NCBI RefSeq assembly: GCF_902859725.1
Contig: NZ_CADIJP010000001.1
Span: 1 to 64,000 of the forward strand
Length of the DNA stretch: 64,000 nucleotides
DNA from: Achromobacter mucicolens
GTDB taxonomy: Bacteria; Pseudomonadota; Gammaproteobacteria; Burkholderiales; Burkholderiaceae_B
Direction of reading: 5' to 3'
In this document: in pieces, positions 41,897 to 51,402 of the stretch
Position numbering within the stretch: the first letter of the stretch is position 1
Layout of the letters: every line of letters starts with the position of its first letter
Made by a program: the position numbers and the translations under genes
Notes under the pieces: generated by a model
Told to the model about the DNA's origin: nothing
What the model saw: only the letters and a program-made list of their open reading frames with translations
Databases searched by the model: none

Positions 41897-44019
41897 CGCG
41901 CGAGCCCTCCAAGACAGCGGCAGTCGGATAACGGGCAGGTACCGTCCGGACGGCGCCCGCACAGGCGGTCGATGGGTTTGCCCGTGGCCGGGTCACTCCG
42001 GATCGCAAATGGGTTGCCAGCCCCACCGCCCTTCTGGCTCATCGGCCCCTTGATCAAAATGGCGGTCCCCTCAAGCGTGATCCCCGACCCATCAATACGA
42101 ATCGTCCCCCCAGGTCCTTTCAAGATCACGCTCTCCGCCGCCTGAAGCTCATAAATCTTCGTGCGCCGCCGGATCGCCTGACCGGCCTGAAGTTCCGCGT
42201 GCCCCTCCACAGTTTGTTCCTGGTGCCCGCCGATGCTCACCCAGTGATTCGCCACCGTCTTGTCGCGGCGGTTGTTGCCCACTTCCTCGGTGCGGTCCTT
42301 GCCGGTGCAGATGGTGTGATTACGCCCCACCGTCAGAAAGTCATCTCGCCCGATGTCGTGCCGCCGGTCCTGGCCGATGTTCACCTGCTCGTCATTGCCC
42401 ACCGTCTCCCTGCGGTCGTGGCCGATGGTGATGGTTTCGTCGTTCTCGACCTGCTCGCTGCGGTCGTGACCCACGAACGTCGACTCGTCGTGGTTGACGT
42501 GGATGTTCTGGTCCTTCTGCGCGTGGACGTAGATTTCTTCCTGATCCTTCTCGTCCTCGAAACGCAGTTCGTTGTATCCCTCGCCCTTGTGGGTCTTCGT
42601 CTTGATGGTCATCCGCGTCTTGTGGCGCGGCAGTTCGTAGGGAGGTAATTGCAGGCGGTTGTATACCCGGCCGGTGATCACGGGCTGGTCGGGATCGCCG
42701 TCGAAGTACGAGACGATGACCTCCTGGCCGATGCGCGGAATGGCCATGTGGCCCCACGTGGCCCCGGCGATGTTCTGGGACACGCGAATCCAGCAGGAGC
42801 TGTATTCGTCTTCCTTGCCGAGACGGTCCCAGGGGAACTGGACCTTCACGCGGGCGTATTCGTCGGTGTAGATTTCTTCATTGGGCGGGCCGACCACCAC
42901 GGCGTTCTGCGGTCCATCGATGCGCGGCCGGGGTAGCGGTTCTGCACGCCACTCGGCGTCGTCCGGGACTAGCTCGGCCTCGTAGTGGTAATGCGTGCCG
43001 CGCGAGGCATCGGCGCTTTCCTCGGCCTGGCTCGTGTGTTGGATGCCGCGGTGGACAATGCGGACGGGGCGCCAGCCGCGGTTCAGGTCTTCACGAGGAT
43101 GCCCGGCCAAGGTGAACGAAATACCCGGCTGCAGGCGCGGGTCATCGCCTTCAACAAAGGCGACCCGCGCATCGCGTCGGTGTCCGCGCAGGCGACTCTC
43201 GGCGAAGGGCTTGCCGGCCTCGTCGAACTTGGCGCGGGCGGGGTAGTCGTAGCGCTCGTAGCGTCGGCCTTGATGGTCCAGGTCGCGTCCATCGCGGCTG
43301 TGCTGGTGGGTATAGCGCGGATGGTGAAAGGTGTAGTCGCGCTGGGTCTGGCGCGCGGTGCGCACGTTCTCGGTGTAGGCGAAGCGGCGCAGCGCCGGCT
43401 GCGGTTGATCGCCGCCAGGCGTGGGGTTGTATCGCACCGGCTCGTCGGCCACGCGGCCGTGGATGAACAGGCGATCGCTGTGGACAAGGTGATGGCCCTC
43501 GGGGCCATGACGGAAGGAATAGAAGAAGCCTTCCTCACGCATGATGCGTTCGACGAAGTGGTAGTCCGTATCGCCGGCTTGCACGCAGTACTCGCGGGAC
43601 TGGTGCTCGGTGGTGCTGCGCTGCTCGTAGTCCTGGTTGAAGCCATGCGCCTTGAACACCGCCTCCGCGATCTGTGGAACGGTCAGCGCCTGGAAGATCC
43701 GCCAGTCGGAACTGAGTTTCAGGCGCGCCACGCGTGGCTCGACGGTCGCCGAATACCGCGTGCGGCGAAAGCCGGTTTCGCCCTGGACGAATGAAGACAC
43801 CGCGCCGTGCACGTACCGGACAGGCGTGTCGCCGTGCCAGATGGTAAGCAGCGCGGCTCGGTCCAGAATACTGCCAAAGTCGACGGCCGCATTGGCGCTG
43901 GCCAGTTCGATTTGCAGCACGTACGTTTCGGAGAGGCCTTCCTGCAAGGTGAACTCAACGACGTCGAACGATGCGTCGCCGACGGTGAAGGCAAAGTGCA
44001 GATCCGATTGGGTGGGCAT
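41893..44019 (-). CDS. vgrG: VgrG spike protein (gp27/gp5-like) with cysteine-rich tail
   Basis: A 708-residue T6SS tail spike. The gp27-like base is at about 1-370 (EFTLQEGLSETYVLQIELAS; YCVQAGDTDYHFVERIMREE). The OB-fold gp5 core near 385-460 holds EYARVKVQFPWDRLGKEDEY and IGQEVIVSYFDGDPDQPVI. A repetitive beta-helix from about 500 repeats V-G-x-D-R/x-N-D units. After GGTIRIDGSGITLEGTAI comes a tail with Cys687, Cys695, Cys700 and Cys702. No enzymatic C-terminal domain is seen, so it is probably a structural spike carrying the VasX-like effector through the DUF4123 adaptor. Confidence 0.94.
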   Translation of the reverse strand: MPTQSDLHFAFTVGDASFDVVEFTLQEGLSETYVLQIELASANAAVDFGSILDRAALLTIWHGDTPVRYVHGAVSSFVQGETGFRRTRYSATVEPRVARLKLSSDWRIFQALTVPQIAEAVFKAHGFNQDYEQRSTTEHQSREYCVQAGDTDYHFVERIMREEGFFYSFRHGPEGHHLVHSDRLFIHGRVADEPVRYNPTPGGDQPQPALRRFAYTENVRTARQTQRDYTFHHPRYTHQHSRDGRDLDHQGRRYERYDYPARAKFDEAGKPFAESRLRGHRRDARVAFVEGDDPRLQPGISFTLAGHPREDLNRGWRPVRIVHRGIQHTSQAEESADASRGTHYHYEAELVPDDAEWRAEPLPRPRIDGPQNAVVVGPPNEEIYTDEYARVKVQFPWDRLGKEDEYSSCWIRVSQNIAGATWGHMAIPRIGQEVIVSYFDGDPDQPVITGRVYNRLQLPPYELPRHKTRMTIKTKTHKGEGYNELRFEDEKDQEEIYVHAQKDQNIHVNHDESTFVGHDRSEQVENDETITIGHDRRETVGNDEQVNIGQDRRHDIGRDDFLTVGRNHTICTGKDRTEEVGNNRRDKTVANHWVSIGGHQEQTVEGHAELQAGQAIRRRTKIYELQAAESVILKGPGGTIRIDGSGITLEGTAILIKGPMSQKGGGAGNPFAIRSDPATGKPIDRLCGRRPDGTCPLSDCRCLGGLAR

Positions 44020-44051
44020 GGTGTCTTATCTCCAGTTCAAAACTAGCCGCA

Positions 44052-44927
44052 TCACTGTTTGAGAATGCTCTCGAGCGAATCCAGCACCATCTGCGTCGCG
44101 GCGCCCAGTTTCAGGGAGAAGTACAGAAACGCTGCGGCCACCACAACCGCGGCTAGCGCCCAAGGCGTCCAAAGCGGCCACTGCCGGTCCAGCCTGTGAC
44201 GGAGCGTGGAGATGTTCGCGGGAGCGTCGACCAAACGTTCGGGCACGTCTCCCCGCAGCTGGCGAAGTTGCTCATGCAGCCGGGTAATGAGGGCGTTCAG
44301 CGTGTCTTTGTTGTTGTGCTGTTGGCCATACTTGCCCTGATAGCCCAGACACAGGCAGAGATACTTGAACTCGAGCGCATCGCGGTATTTGGCGGCATCC
44401 ATCTGCATTCGCGCCAGCACCGTGAAGAACTTCTCGCCGCCCCAGGTTTCGTTGTGGTGATAGCTCAGGAGAGACCGGCCTTTCCATCGCGAACCCACAC
44501 CCCACGGCGTCGCCATCACCGCTTCATCGATGAAGGCGCACAGGGCGTAGCGGAATGACAGCTGCGTCGCCCCGTCGTATCCAAGCTGCCGAACCTCTTC
44601 CGAGAGAGCGGTGATATGGTCCCGGACGTTCTCATATAGCCGATTCACATCGTCTTCCGGCAGGTCCTTCATGCGGCGCACCCGCATCACCAGGCCGAAC
44701 AGCGGCTGGGCGATGTCGACCAAGGGGTTGATGCTGTGGCCGCGCAACTGAAATTGCAGATCCTCGTCCGCATTGATGCGGTCCACACCTTCGTAGAGAA
44801 CCCGATCCGCGTCACGGATACTGGGTTCCCGAGGGGTACGCATGAAGTCGTCCGGCACCTTGGGCAGAACGGAAGGAGAGGGACTGGTCTCAATGCGGTC
44901 GTTGCCGACCATCACGGTATGGCTCAT
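44052..44927 (-). CDS. tssL: T6SS membrane-complex protein TssL (DotU family)
   Basis: A 291-residue DotU-type protein. The cytoplasmic helical domain (GHSINPLVDIAQPLFGLVMR; FRYALCAFIDEAVMATPWG) is followed by a single C-terminal membrane helix near 260-280 (WALAAVVVAAAFLYFSL). There is no OmpA-like peptidoglycan-binding extension. It forms the TssJLM trans-envelope complex. It lies 2 bases after tssK. Confidence 0.94.
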   Translation of the reverse strand: MSHTVMVGNDRIETSPSPSVLPKVPDDFMRTPREPSIRDADRVLYEGVDRINADEDLQFQLRGHSINPLVDIAQPLFGLVMRVRRMKDLPEDDVNRLYENVRDHITALSEEVRQLGYDGATQLSFRYALCAFIDEAVMATPWGVGSRWKGRSLLSYHHNETWGGEKFFTVLARMQMDAAKYRDALEFKYLCLCLGYQGKYGQQHNNKDTLNALITRLHEQLRQLRGDVPERLVDAPANISTLRHRLDRQWPLWTPWALAAVVVAAAFLYFSLKLGAATQMVLDSLESILKQ

Positions 44928-44928
44928 C

Positions 44929-46266
44929 TCATTGACTCCGAATGGCCCAGAACTGCAGCTCCAGCTCGGGGAAGTCCCCGGTAATGTGGAAGCCGAATCC
45001 GGTTGTCCCCTGCGGCATCAGGCGCTGCCAATGGGGATGCGACCGGTCCAGCTGAAAGTAGGTGAAACCGGCGTGGAAAGGCAGATGGCGCGGCGCGACC
45101 GGCAGTGTCATCAATGGAATTCCCGGCAACTGCAGTCGGATCAGTTCCTGCAGCAACTGGTGCGAGGCCATCTTCGCCTGGCGCACAAACTGTTGCCGCA
45201 TTTGCTCCAAGGGCATTCGCGCGCGAACGGCGAGGATGAAGTCGGCGCTCTGCAGCAGGTCAGGATCGTGAACTTGCGCCGTGAATACACCATGGCCTTG
45301 CTTGTCCAGCGGCAGCGACACGGCGCGCGGCTGCAGCACTGTGCTAAGCACGCGGCGCAGGGTCTCCTTCAGCATGCGGAAAGTGGTCTGTGGCGTGTCG
45401 TGCTGATAAGCGGGGTAGTCTTGCGGTAAACGTCCCTCGTCGGTAAAGGTGGTCAGTTCGCCGCAGGCTTGGCCGCACGCCAGATAGGCATCGACCGGTC
45501 GCACATCGGCGTCGCGCGCCAGGTGCCGGAACAGATGCTGCCATCGGTTGAGCGCTTGCAGCAGGTTGAAGTCGGTAATGTCTGCAACGCCGGACTGGCC
45601 GGGCGACCCGATCCGCTGCGCGATGCTTTTCGCGCGCTCGAGCATCAGCGCGGCGATCTCTTCCATGAAGTGCGCCAGCGGGCGGATGGCCTGCAGGTAC
45701 ATGCCCGTGATGTGAAAGTCGCTGTCCAGCAGCAGGCTTCCGTCGGGCCGCCTGTCCAGGATCCGGCTCAATGCCAAGCCCGTGAAGGCGCTTCTATCGT
45801 CTCGTTCCAATGCCAGTTGCAGATTGGGCACGGCCAAGGCGATGGGTGTGTGATTGCCTTGATGGCTGTGCGTGTCGCGGATGTCTTCGGTGTGATGAAG
45901 GTAGCGGGCGTTGCCCAGGGTGTCCGGCCAACGAACCTCGGATGTCCCGTCCGAGCGCAGCGGCAGCGTCAGGTATACCGTCTGATTGGCGGCGGTCGCA
46001 TCAGGAATCGACAGGGGCTCGGGCGGCGGCTGGTCGTGGGGGATGTTGAAGGCGGTGCCGTCAGGCATGACGCCGCGCGCGCGCACGATGGAGATTTTGC
46101 CGAACGACAGAAACTCCTGATTCAGCTCCAGCTCCGAGAAGCCATAACAGTACCTGCTGCCCATGCGCACATTGACGTAGTGCTCGAGGTATCGGTCGGT
46201 CTGCTGGAAGTGCTGGGGTTTGACGAATTGCCCTTCGCCCCAAACGACGGGATTGCGGCTGGTCAT
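44929..46266 (-). CDS. tssK: T6SS baseplate protein TssK
   Basis: A 445-residue TssK. The N-terminal VVWGEGQFVKPQHFQQTDRY motif is diagnostic; LMLERAKSIAQRIGSPGQ and YFQLDRSHPHWQRLM are further family segments. TssK trimers link the baseplate wedges (TssFGE) to the TssLM membrane complex. The ATG at 46266 overlaps the tssJ stop (ATGA). Confidence 0.95.
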   Translation of the reverse strand: MTSRNPVVWGEGQFVKPQHFQQTDRYLEHYVNVRMGSRYCYGFSELELNQEFLSFGKISIVRARGVMPDGTAFNIPHDQPPPEPLSIPDATAANQTVYLTLPLRSDGTSEVRWPDTLGNARYLHHTEDIRDTHSHQGNHTPIALAVPNLQLALERDDRSAFTGLALSRILDRRPDGSLLLDSDFHITGMYLQAIRPLAHFMEEIAALMLERAKSIAQRIGSPGQSGVADITDFNLLQALNRWQHLFRHLARDADVRPVDAYLACGQACGELTTFTDEGRLPQDYPAYQHDTPQTTFRMLKETLRRVLSTVLQPRAVSLPLDKQGHGVFTAQVHDPDLLQSADFILAVRARMPLEQMRQQFVRQAKMASHQLLQELIRLQLPGIPLMTLPVAPRHLPFHAGFTYFQLDRSHPHWQRLMPQGTTGFGFHITGDFPELELQFWAIRSQ

Positions 46267-47270
46267 TGTTGTTCTCTCGCTTGATTGCTGGCACGTTGAG
46301 CGGTCTTGGCTGGCCGGTAGCTCTCGTCGGTGATGGCGACCCGAGTGTCTTGCAAGGTCACCAGCAAGGCATACTTGCGGCTGCGCGGGTCCACCCGGAA
46401 CACGTCGTACCAACGTTGGGCGTCGGGCGCATGAAAGACCGCCACGACCGCGACGTAATGGGTGTCCTCGTCCAGGTCGCGATAGTTGATGAACTTGAAT
46501 TGGCCGGGCGCGAGCAGGTAGTCGTCGGCTGTGATGTAGGTGCTTCCCAGCGCCTTCTTGGGGGCACTGCGGACCAGATCGGGATCGGCGTTTTCCAGCA
46601 GCGAATCGTCCTTGAGCTGGATCACGCGAAAGGAGACGGGCGTGGCATTGGCATGATCCTGGGCCGCCAGCGGCGCGGGCGCCAGGGGAACGCCATCGCG
46701 GTACTGGCCCAGCGCCACGTCCTCTCCATGGGGGCTGGCAGCATGGCCAGCCGCGGGGGCTGAATCTTGCTCGTCTTCACCTTGGCGCAGTTGCCACTGC
46801 ACCGGAAAGGGGGCCTGGTTCGTCGCCACGCTGTCCGTCCACAGGCTTTCAGAAGAGGGGTTCATGACGATGGAGCGAGACTTGAAGACTTTGGTCAGCG
46901 CGGACCTGACGGCCGTACTCGTGCCGTCTTCTGACGGCGCCGCCGGCGATTCCGTTTGATGCAGGTGTTCAAGCAAGGCTTGCAGACGATGCACGAGGTC
47001 TTCGCGGGTTTCACCCTGCACATTGACCGAGAACGACCGTTCATTCACCGGCGCCGTCGTCGGATCCGAGTCCGGTTCGGCAACCGGATTGGGATTCACG
47101 TCGTTGGCGGCGTACAGGCTCAACGCCACCTGCGTTGGCTGATCCTCTGGCGGGCCCACCTGGATGTCCGGATCCATCAGGATCTGCCCCGTCTTGGTGA
47201 GGACGTTGCCCACGGTGCCGCATCCGGACAGCAAGGATGCGGCGCACAGAAGTGCAACGGCTGGCCTCAT
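46263..47270 (-). CDS. tssJ: T6SS outer-membrane lipoprotein TssJ with a large internal insertion
   Basis: A 335-residue lipoprotein with lipobox LLSGC (acylated Cys17). A first TssJ-like strand, TQVALSLYAANDVNPNP, is at 46-62. The next, PVSFRVIQLKDDSLLENAD, does not come until 211-229, followed by LAPGQFKFINYRDLDEDTHY and VAVVAVFHAPDAQRWYDVF. TssJ is normally about 150-190 residues with these elements adjacent; here roughly 145 residues, Pro/Ala/Ser-rich with a short helical part (DLVHRLQALLEHLHQ), are inserted. It anchors TssM at the outer membrane. The ATG at 47270 overlaps the tagH stop. Confidence 0.88.
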   Translation of the reverse strand: MRPAVALLCAASLLSGCGTVGNVLTKTGQILMDPDIQVGPPEDQPTQVALSLYAANDVNPNPVAEPDSDPTTAPVNERSFSVNVQGETREDLVHRLQALLEHLHQTESPAAPSEDGTSTAVRSALTKVFKSRSIVMNPSSESLWTDSVATNQAPFPVQWQLRQGEDEQDSAPAAGHAASPHGEDVALGQYRDGVPLAPAPLAAQDHANATPVSFRVIQLKDDSLLENADPDLVRSAPKKALGSTYITADDYLLAPGQFKFINYRDLDEDTHYVAVVAVFHAPDAQRWYDVFRVDPRSRKYALLVTLQDTRVAITDESYRPAKTAQRASNQAREQQ

Positions 47271-48631
47271 GGCTCTTCCTTGCGCAGCGACTGGTCGTAG
47301 GCTTGGTCGAAGACCTCCCAAAACAGTTTGTCGAAGCCTTGCTGGCGGCTGGATCTGAGTTCTTCGTAGTAATGCCGGTACATCTGCCAGGCCCCGTCAC
47401 CAGGTAACGCTTCGTGCTGCTGGCCGGACCGGTAGCGGGCAAACCGGCGTTCAAGCTGGTCCGGCGAGAACGCTTGCAACAGCGCACTCAGACCGGCGGT
47501 GACGGCGTCTAGCATCGCGCGATGTTGTTCGGCTATCTGCTCGAGCGCTTCCTCGACGGCGGCGGTGGGAGACAGGTGGACCATGCTGCGGTCCCGGGAA
47601 AAGAGAGCGCGCACGGTGTCTGGATAGGTCTGCGGGAGGCGCAGCGGATTGTCTTCGATGGGCTGCAGTGTGCGTTTGGCGAGTGCCAGCCGTGCGCCCT
47701 GAGGTGCGCGATTCAATGCGGCGAGGCCGCGAATGAGCGCGGCGAGCGTGGTCCCCGCCTCGAACAGCAGGGTGTACGCATCGTGCGGGTCCACTGCGCC
47801 CACAGGCGCGCCCAGCCCTTCGACCAAGGGCGCCAAAAGGCCCGCCGCATCGCCGCCGTGGTTGAACTGATTCTGGATCCATTGATCGGATGCTCGGGGG
47901 ACTGCAGAAGAAGGGGGGTGTCCCGACATGGGGGGATCTCCGAAGGCATGCAAAGGGGAGCCGGAAACGGCTTCGAATCGGGTCGTGGACAGGTCGGCTT
48001 GTGCGGCCAACTGCGTCTGGCCGTAATGCCTGGAATCCAGCGAAGCGGCGTTGTCGGCTGACGCGGGGTCCGGACGGATGGCTTCTTCGAGCGCCAGCAA
48101 CGGGTCCAGCTGTCCTTGCGTCGAGGGCTCCGACAAGGCGTTGAAATCGCGCCAGCCACGTTCTGACGGCGGGTTTGGCGCCGGCGCTCCGTCGCCGTGG
48201 GGCAGGGCCCCGATATGATCGTTCGATGTGCCAAGCAGCTCGGCGACCTCATGCTCGGCGAGATGCCGGGCTGGGTCGGGCAAGGCGTATGTCTCGTCAT
48301 CCAGGTTGACGGTCAGGCGATAGGGCCCTACGTGCAGGATGTCTCCCCCGCGCAGTCGAACGCTGACAAGCGCGCCAAGCGGGTCCATTTGGTCGTTCAC
48401 ACGCGTCTGTCCGCAGCGATCGATGACAAAGTAGCCGCCATCTTCGTAGCGGACCTCGCAGTGGATGGACTGGACGCGGCCCGACCTGTCATGCAGGATC
48501 CAGTCCGCCCCGTGCGCGCCGATCGTGCCGCCTGCGATATCGAACAGGCACCGGGGCTGGCTGCCTTTCTGCAGGGCCTGAGGGTTGTCGACCACGAGTG
48601 CAAGGCGATGATGAGAGGATGTCGGGATCAT
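47267..48631 (-). CDS. tagH: T6SS FHA-domain protein (TagH/Fha)
   Basis: A 454-residue protein. An N-terminal forkhead-associated domain covers about 25-110 (GGTIGAHGADWILHD, VQSIHCEVRYEDGGYFVID). A low-complexity middle follows. The C-terminal TagH/ImpI region (DAYTLLFEAGTTLAALIRGL, then AFSPDQLERRFAR) is typical. It binds phospho-Thr peptides or scaffolds the apparatus. The gene overlaps tssG (4 nt) and tssJ (4 nt). No PpkA/PppA kinase-phosphatase pair is present in the window. Confidence 0.9.
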   Translation of the reverse strand: MIPTSSHHRLALVVDNPQALQKGSQPRCLFDIAGGTIGAHGADWILHDRSGRVQSIHCEVRYEDGGYFVIDRCGQTRVNDQMDPLGALVSVRLRGGDILHVGPYRLTVNLDDETYALPDPARHLAEHEVAELLGTSNDHIGALPHGDGAPAPNPPSERGWRDFNALSEPSTQGQLDPLLALEEAIRPDPASADNAASLDSRHYGQTQLAAQADLSTTRFEAVSGSPLHAFGDPPMSGHPPSSAVPRASDQWIQNQFNHGGDAAGLLAPLVEGLGAPVGAVDPHDAYTLLFEAGTTLAALIRGLAALNRAPQGARLALAKRTLQPIEDNPLRLPQTYPDTVRALFSRDRSMVHLSPTAAVEEALEQIAEQHRAMLDAVTAGLSALLQAFSPDQLERRFARYRSGQQHEALPGDGAWQMYRHYYEELRSSRQQGFDKLFWEVFDQAYDQSLRKEEP

Positions 48632-49647
48632 GTGCGCAGGGAAACTCTGACGGGCGGCGGGAGGGTCGAGGCCGGCTGTTCAAGAAAACTGGTCCAACCC
48701 AGTTGCGTGCCGCCGGCAAGCCGAAGATTGAAGGGAGGCACTTCGTCTTGCCGTAGGCGAAGCTCGAGGTCGCAGGGAATCGGGTCGCGCAGCAGAAAAA
48801 CGACGAGCTGGCGCAGGCGCTCGAAGTTTTCGCCGTGGGGCAGAAACTCGCGAAATCGCGCCTGGCTCAAGTGCGATATCACGATGACGAAGCTGCTGTG
48901 CCGAGTGCGTACGCTGTCGCCGATCTGGAAGCTGTGGCTAAGCTGACCGTTGTTCACGCCAAGCCTGATGCGATCGGAATCGTCGATGACGGCGTGCCGA
49001 AGCGCGAAGTCGCGAATCTGCACATCCTCCAGGTCGAAGCAATGCGCGATCAGCCCGGCCAGCATCGCAGGCGAGCGGCTGCGCAGAACCACCGCGCCGG
49101 CAAAGCTCAGCAGCGGGCTCCAGGCGATTGGCGTGTCGCCCCGGGTCGCGTCATGCTGCAGACCGATAAGCGCGAAGATTCGGCGAGAGAACTGGTCATC
49201 CGCGCCACGCCGGAAGCGGATGTAATAGCGATACTTGCGCCAGGCCTGGTGCAACAACGTCAACAGGCGATGGTTAAAGAAGTCCAGGAACGCGGGGCGG
49301 ATGCCCACGCCTTGGCCGGCCTCGTAGGCTAGGCGGTCAAGGTAGTAGCTCGGCAGGGGAGAATCCGTGCCGTGCATCCCGAAGAACGTGGCTTGCACCC
49401 GGTACTGATGCGGAACCTGACTTTCAAGGCGTTCGGCCAGCGCGACGTCGGACGCCGGAAAACCCAGCCCCGCGTGATTGCTCAGGAGAATGCGCTGGTG
49501 ATCCGCGTCGAAGGTGTCGGATGATTCCAGGTCGTCATCGTGCAGCCCATGCAGCCGCTCCAGCAGGCAAAAGAAGTCATGTCTCTTGGCCTCGGCCAAC
49601 AATGAATCGCTCAGATCAGGGGCTGCGTTCCGCTGCGCATCGGCCAT
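48628..49647 (-). CDS. tssG: T6SS baseplate protein TssG
   Basis: A 339-residue TssG (ImpH/VasB). The N-terminal motif HDFFCLLERLHGL is followed by FFGMHGTDSPLPSYYLDRL, FLDFFNHRLLTLLHQAWRKY and the C-terminal LAGGTQLGWTSFL, all family hallmarks. TssG forms the TssF2-TssG baseplate wedge. It overlaps tssF by 37 bases. Confidence 0.95.
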   Translation of the reverse strand: MADAQRNAAPDLSDSLLAEAKRHDFFCLLERLHGLHDDDLESSDTFDADHQRILLSNHAGLGFPASDVALAERLESQVPHQYRVQATFFGMHGTDSPLPSYYLDRLAYEAGQGVGIRPAFLDFFNHRLLTLLHQAWRKYRYYIRFRRGADDQFSRRIFALIGLQHDATRGDTPIAWSPLLSFAGAVVLRSRSPAMLAGLIAHCFDLEDVQIRDFALRHAVIDDSDRIRLGVNNGQLSHSFQIGDSVRTRHSSFVIVISHLSQARFREFLPHGENFERLRQLVVFLLRDPIPCDLELRLRQDEVPPFNLRLAGGTQLGWTSFLEQPASTLPPPVRVSLRT

Positions 49648-51377
49648 GCGTAGTGCTCCTGATTGGTCATGTTGATCGCTTCCAGTACGTGGAACGACGA
49701 CAGGCTGGCGTATAGCGACAGGAAGTGGCTGAGCACTGTCCCGAAAAGATAAAGGTCGCCTTCGCAGGAAAATCCTTCCTGATCGAGCTTCAAGAGGGTG
49801 CGCGTGCCTCGGATGGGAAGACCCTTGTACATGCGGTCGATGGGCTCACTGACCACTGCCTTCAGCCCGTCCAGGCGCTTTTGCGTCGTTCGGGCACGCT
49901 GGATGTCGTGATGTGCCGAGAAGTCGTAGTTGCCAAGAATGGCTTTGAGGGGTTCGGCCGACAGCAGCGACAGGTAAGTGGGTGAAAGGTTGGAGATCAG
50001 ACTCCAATGCAGATCGCCAGCGAGTACAGGACGGTATGGCGGCGTTGGTGTCGTCAGGTTTTTGAAGCGAACGAATGCGGGGGTGTCGCGCGACCCTTCG
50101 CGGATATCGCCGACGCCCAACGCAAGCGGGTAATCGCGGTTGGTGCAGGTCAGCGAGAGCGACACCGTTTCCTCTCGGCCAATGTAGTGGCGGTCATCGC
50201 CCCGCACGAACGCAATGCGGTGGTCGATGCCCGAGTCGGAGAGTGACGGCGACAACCGCGTGCGGTAGTACAGTGTGGTCCGCCCGCGTTCGTGTTCGAT
50301 CTGATGACGCAGCGACTCAAAAGGTTCGTAGGTACGTAGCCATTCCCCCGGCTGAGCGCTGTCGCCGTTCTTCCATCCATCGACCTTGTCGATACTGAAG
50401 ATCTCGAACGCATCAGGCCGGTGGCCGCCGGGTTGGAGCCGGTATTCGGCGGCCTTTCCGGTCAGTCGGACAGGCTCGGCGTCGTGTTCGAACAGGTTGA
50501 CGGCCGGCGTGCAGTAAAGCGCGATGTCTGCCTTGCGTACCCTCACGTCCGCCGGCATGGGGCGCGTGAAGTGAAACTCAATGCGTATGTTTTTCGTGGG
50601 CAGGTCGGGCCACAGCCCAAGCAGGTGCGTCAGTGAAAAAAAGTAGAAGCGCCTAGGAAAGAGAAAGTACTCCTGGAGGATGCGGTATCCATCCATGGCG
50701 TTCTTGGGGTAGGGCAGCAGGGCGGAGTCGGGGGTGAATCCGGAAAAGTCGATTTGGCCGACCGGGATGTGGCGAACCCGGCCATTGGACTCCATGCGGA
50801 TCTCGCCCAGGTACTTGGCCAGCCATAGATACAGTGTCTGTGCGGTGTAATCGCTGCCGCTCAGGTAGAAGTCTAGTTGGTCGCAGCCAAACGTACTGGG
50901 CGGGTTTTGGCTCAGGGTGGCGAGGTCAATGCGGACAATCGACTTTTCCAGTGAATGGCCATCATCGACGCCTGCGACCTCGAAGGGGAAGATCGACACG
51001 TCCTGAGTCGTGCGGAACTGGCATTGCACGCCGTCCACGGCCCGCGACTGGATGCTGGTTCCACGCGGCACGGTCTGGCGGCCGGTGATGGAGTGGTCGG
51101 TGGGTTCGAACTGCATGATCGTGGCGCTGGGTAGGGGCCGCAGATAGTTGGGCCACAGCATTTGCAGCAGCGAGTGCGTCAGTTCGGGAAAGTCGTCTTC
51201 GATCTTCAGACGCAGTTTTGCCGTGAGGAAGGCAAAGCCCTCGAGCAGTCGCTCCACATCGGGGTCCGTGGCTTCCTCGCCCAGAAACGGGGCCAGCTGC
51301 GGGTTGTTGCGTGCGAAGACGCGCCGCAAGCGGCGCAAGTAATCTAGTTCCTCTCGGAATTTTCCCTTCAGTGGCAT
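49611..51377 (-). CDS. tssF: T6SS baseplate protein TssF
   Basis: A 588-residue TssF (ImpG/VasA). The N-terminal FREELDYLRRLRRVFARNNP and VERLLEGFAFLTAKLRLKIE are diagnostic; ELTHSLLQMLWPNYLRPLPS follows. Its 3' end overlaps the start of tssG by 37 bases, so expression is tightly coupled. A Met-rich restart between tssE and tssF is not seen. Confidence 0.95.
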   Translation of the reverse strand: MPLKGKFREELDYLRRLRRVFARNNPQLAPFLGEEATDPDVERLLEGFAFLTAKLRLKIEDDFPELTHSLLQMLWPNYLRPLPSATIMQFEPTDHSITGRQTVPRGTSIQSRAVDGVQCQFRTTQDVSIFPFEVAGVDDGHSLEKSIVRIDLATLSQNPPSTFGCDQLDFYLSGSDYTAQTLYLWLAKYLGEIRMESNGRVRHIPVGQIDFSGFTPDSALLPYPKNAMDGYRILQEYFLFPRRFYFFSLTHLLGLWPDLPTKNIRIEFHFTRPMPADVRVRKADIALYCTPAVNLFEHDAEPVRLTGKAAEYRLQPGGHRPDAFEIFSIDKVDGWKNGDSAQPGEWLRTYEPFESLRHQIEHERGRTTLYYRTRLSPSLSDSGIDHRIAFVRGDDRHYIGREETVSLSLTCTNRDYPLALGVGDIREGSRDTPAFVRFKNLTTPTPPYRPVLAGDLHWSLISNLSPTYLSLLSAEPLKAILGNYDFSAHHDIQRARTTQKRLDGLKAVVSEPIDRMYKGLPIRGTRTLLKLDQEGFSCEGDLYLFGTVLSHFLSLYASLSSFHVLEAINMTNQEHYAWPMRSGTQPLI

Positions 51378-51402
51378 CCGGTCAGCCTCCTTTGGCTACT
51401 TG

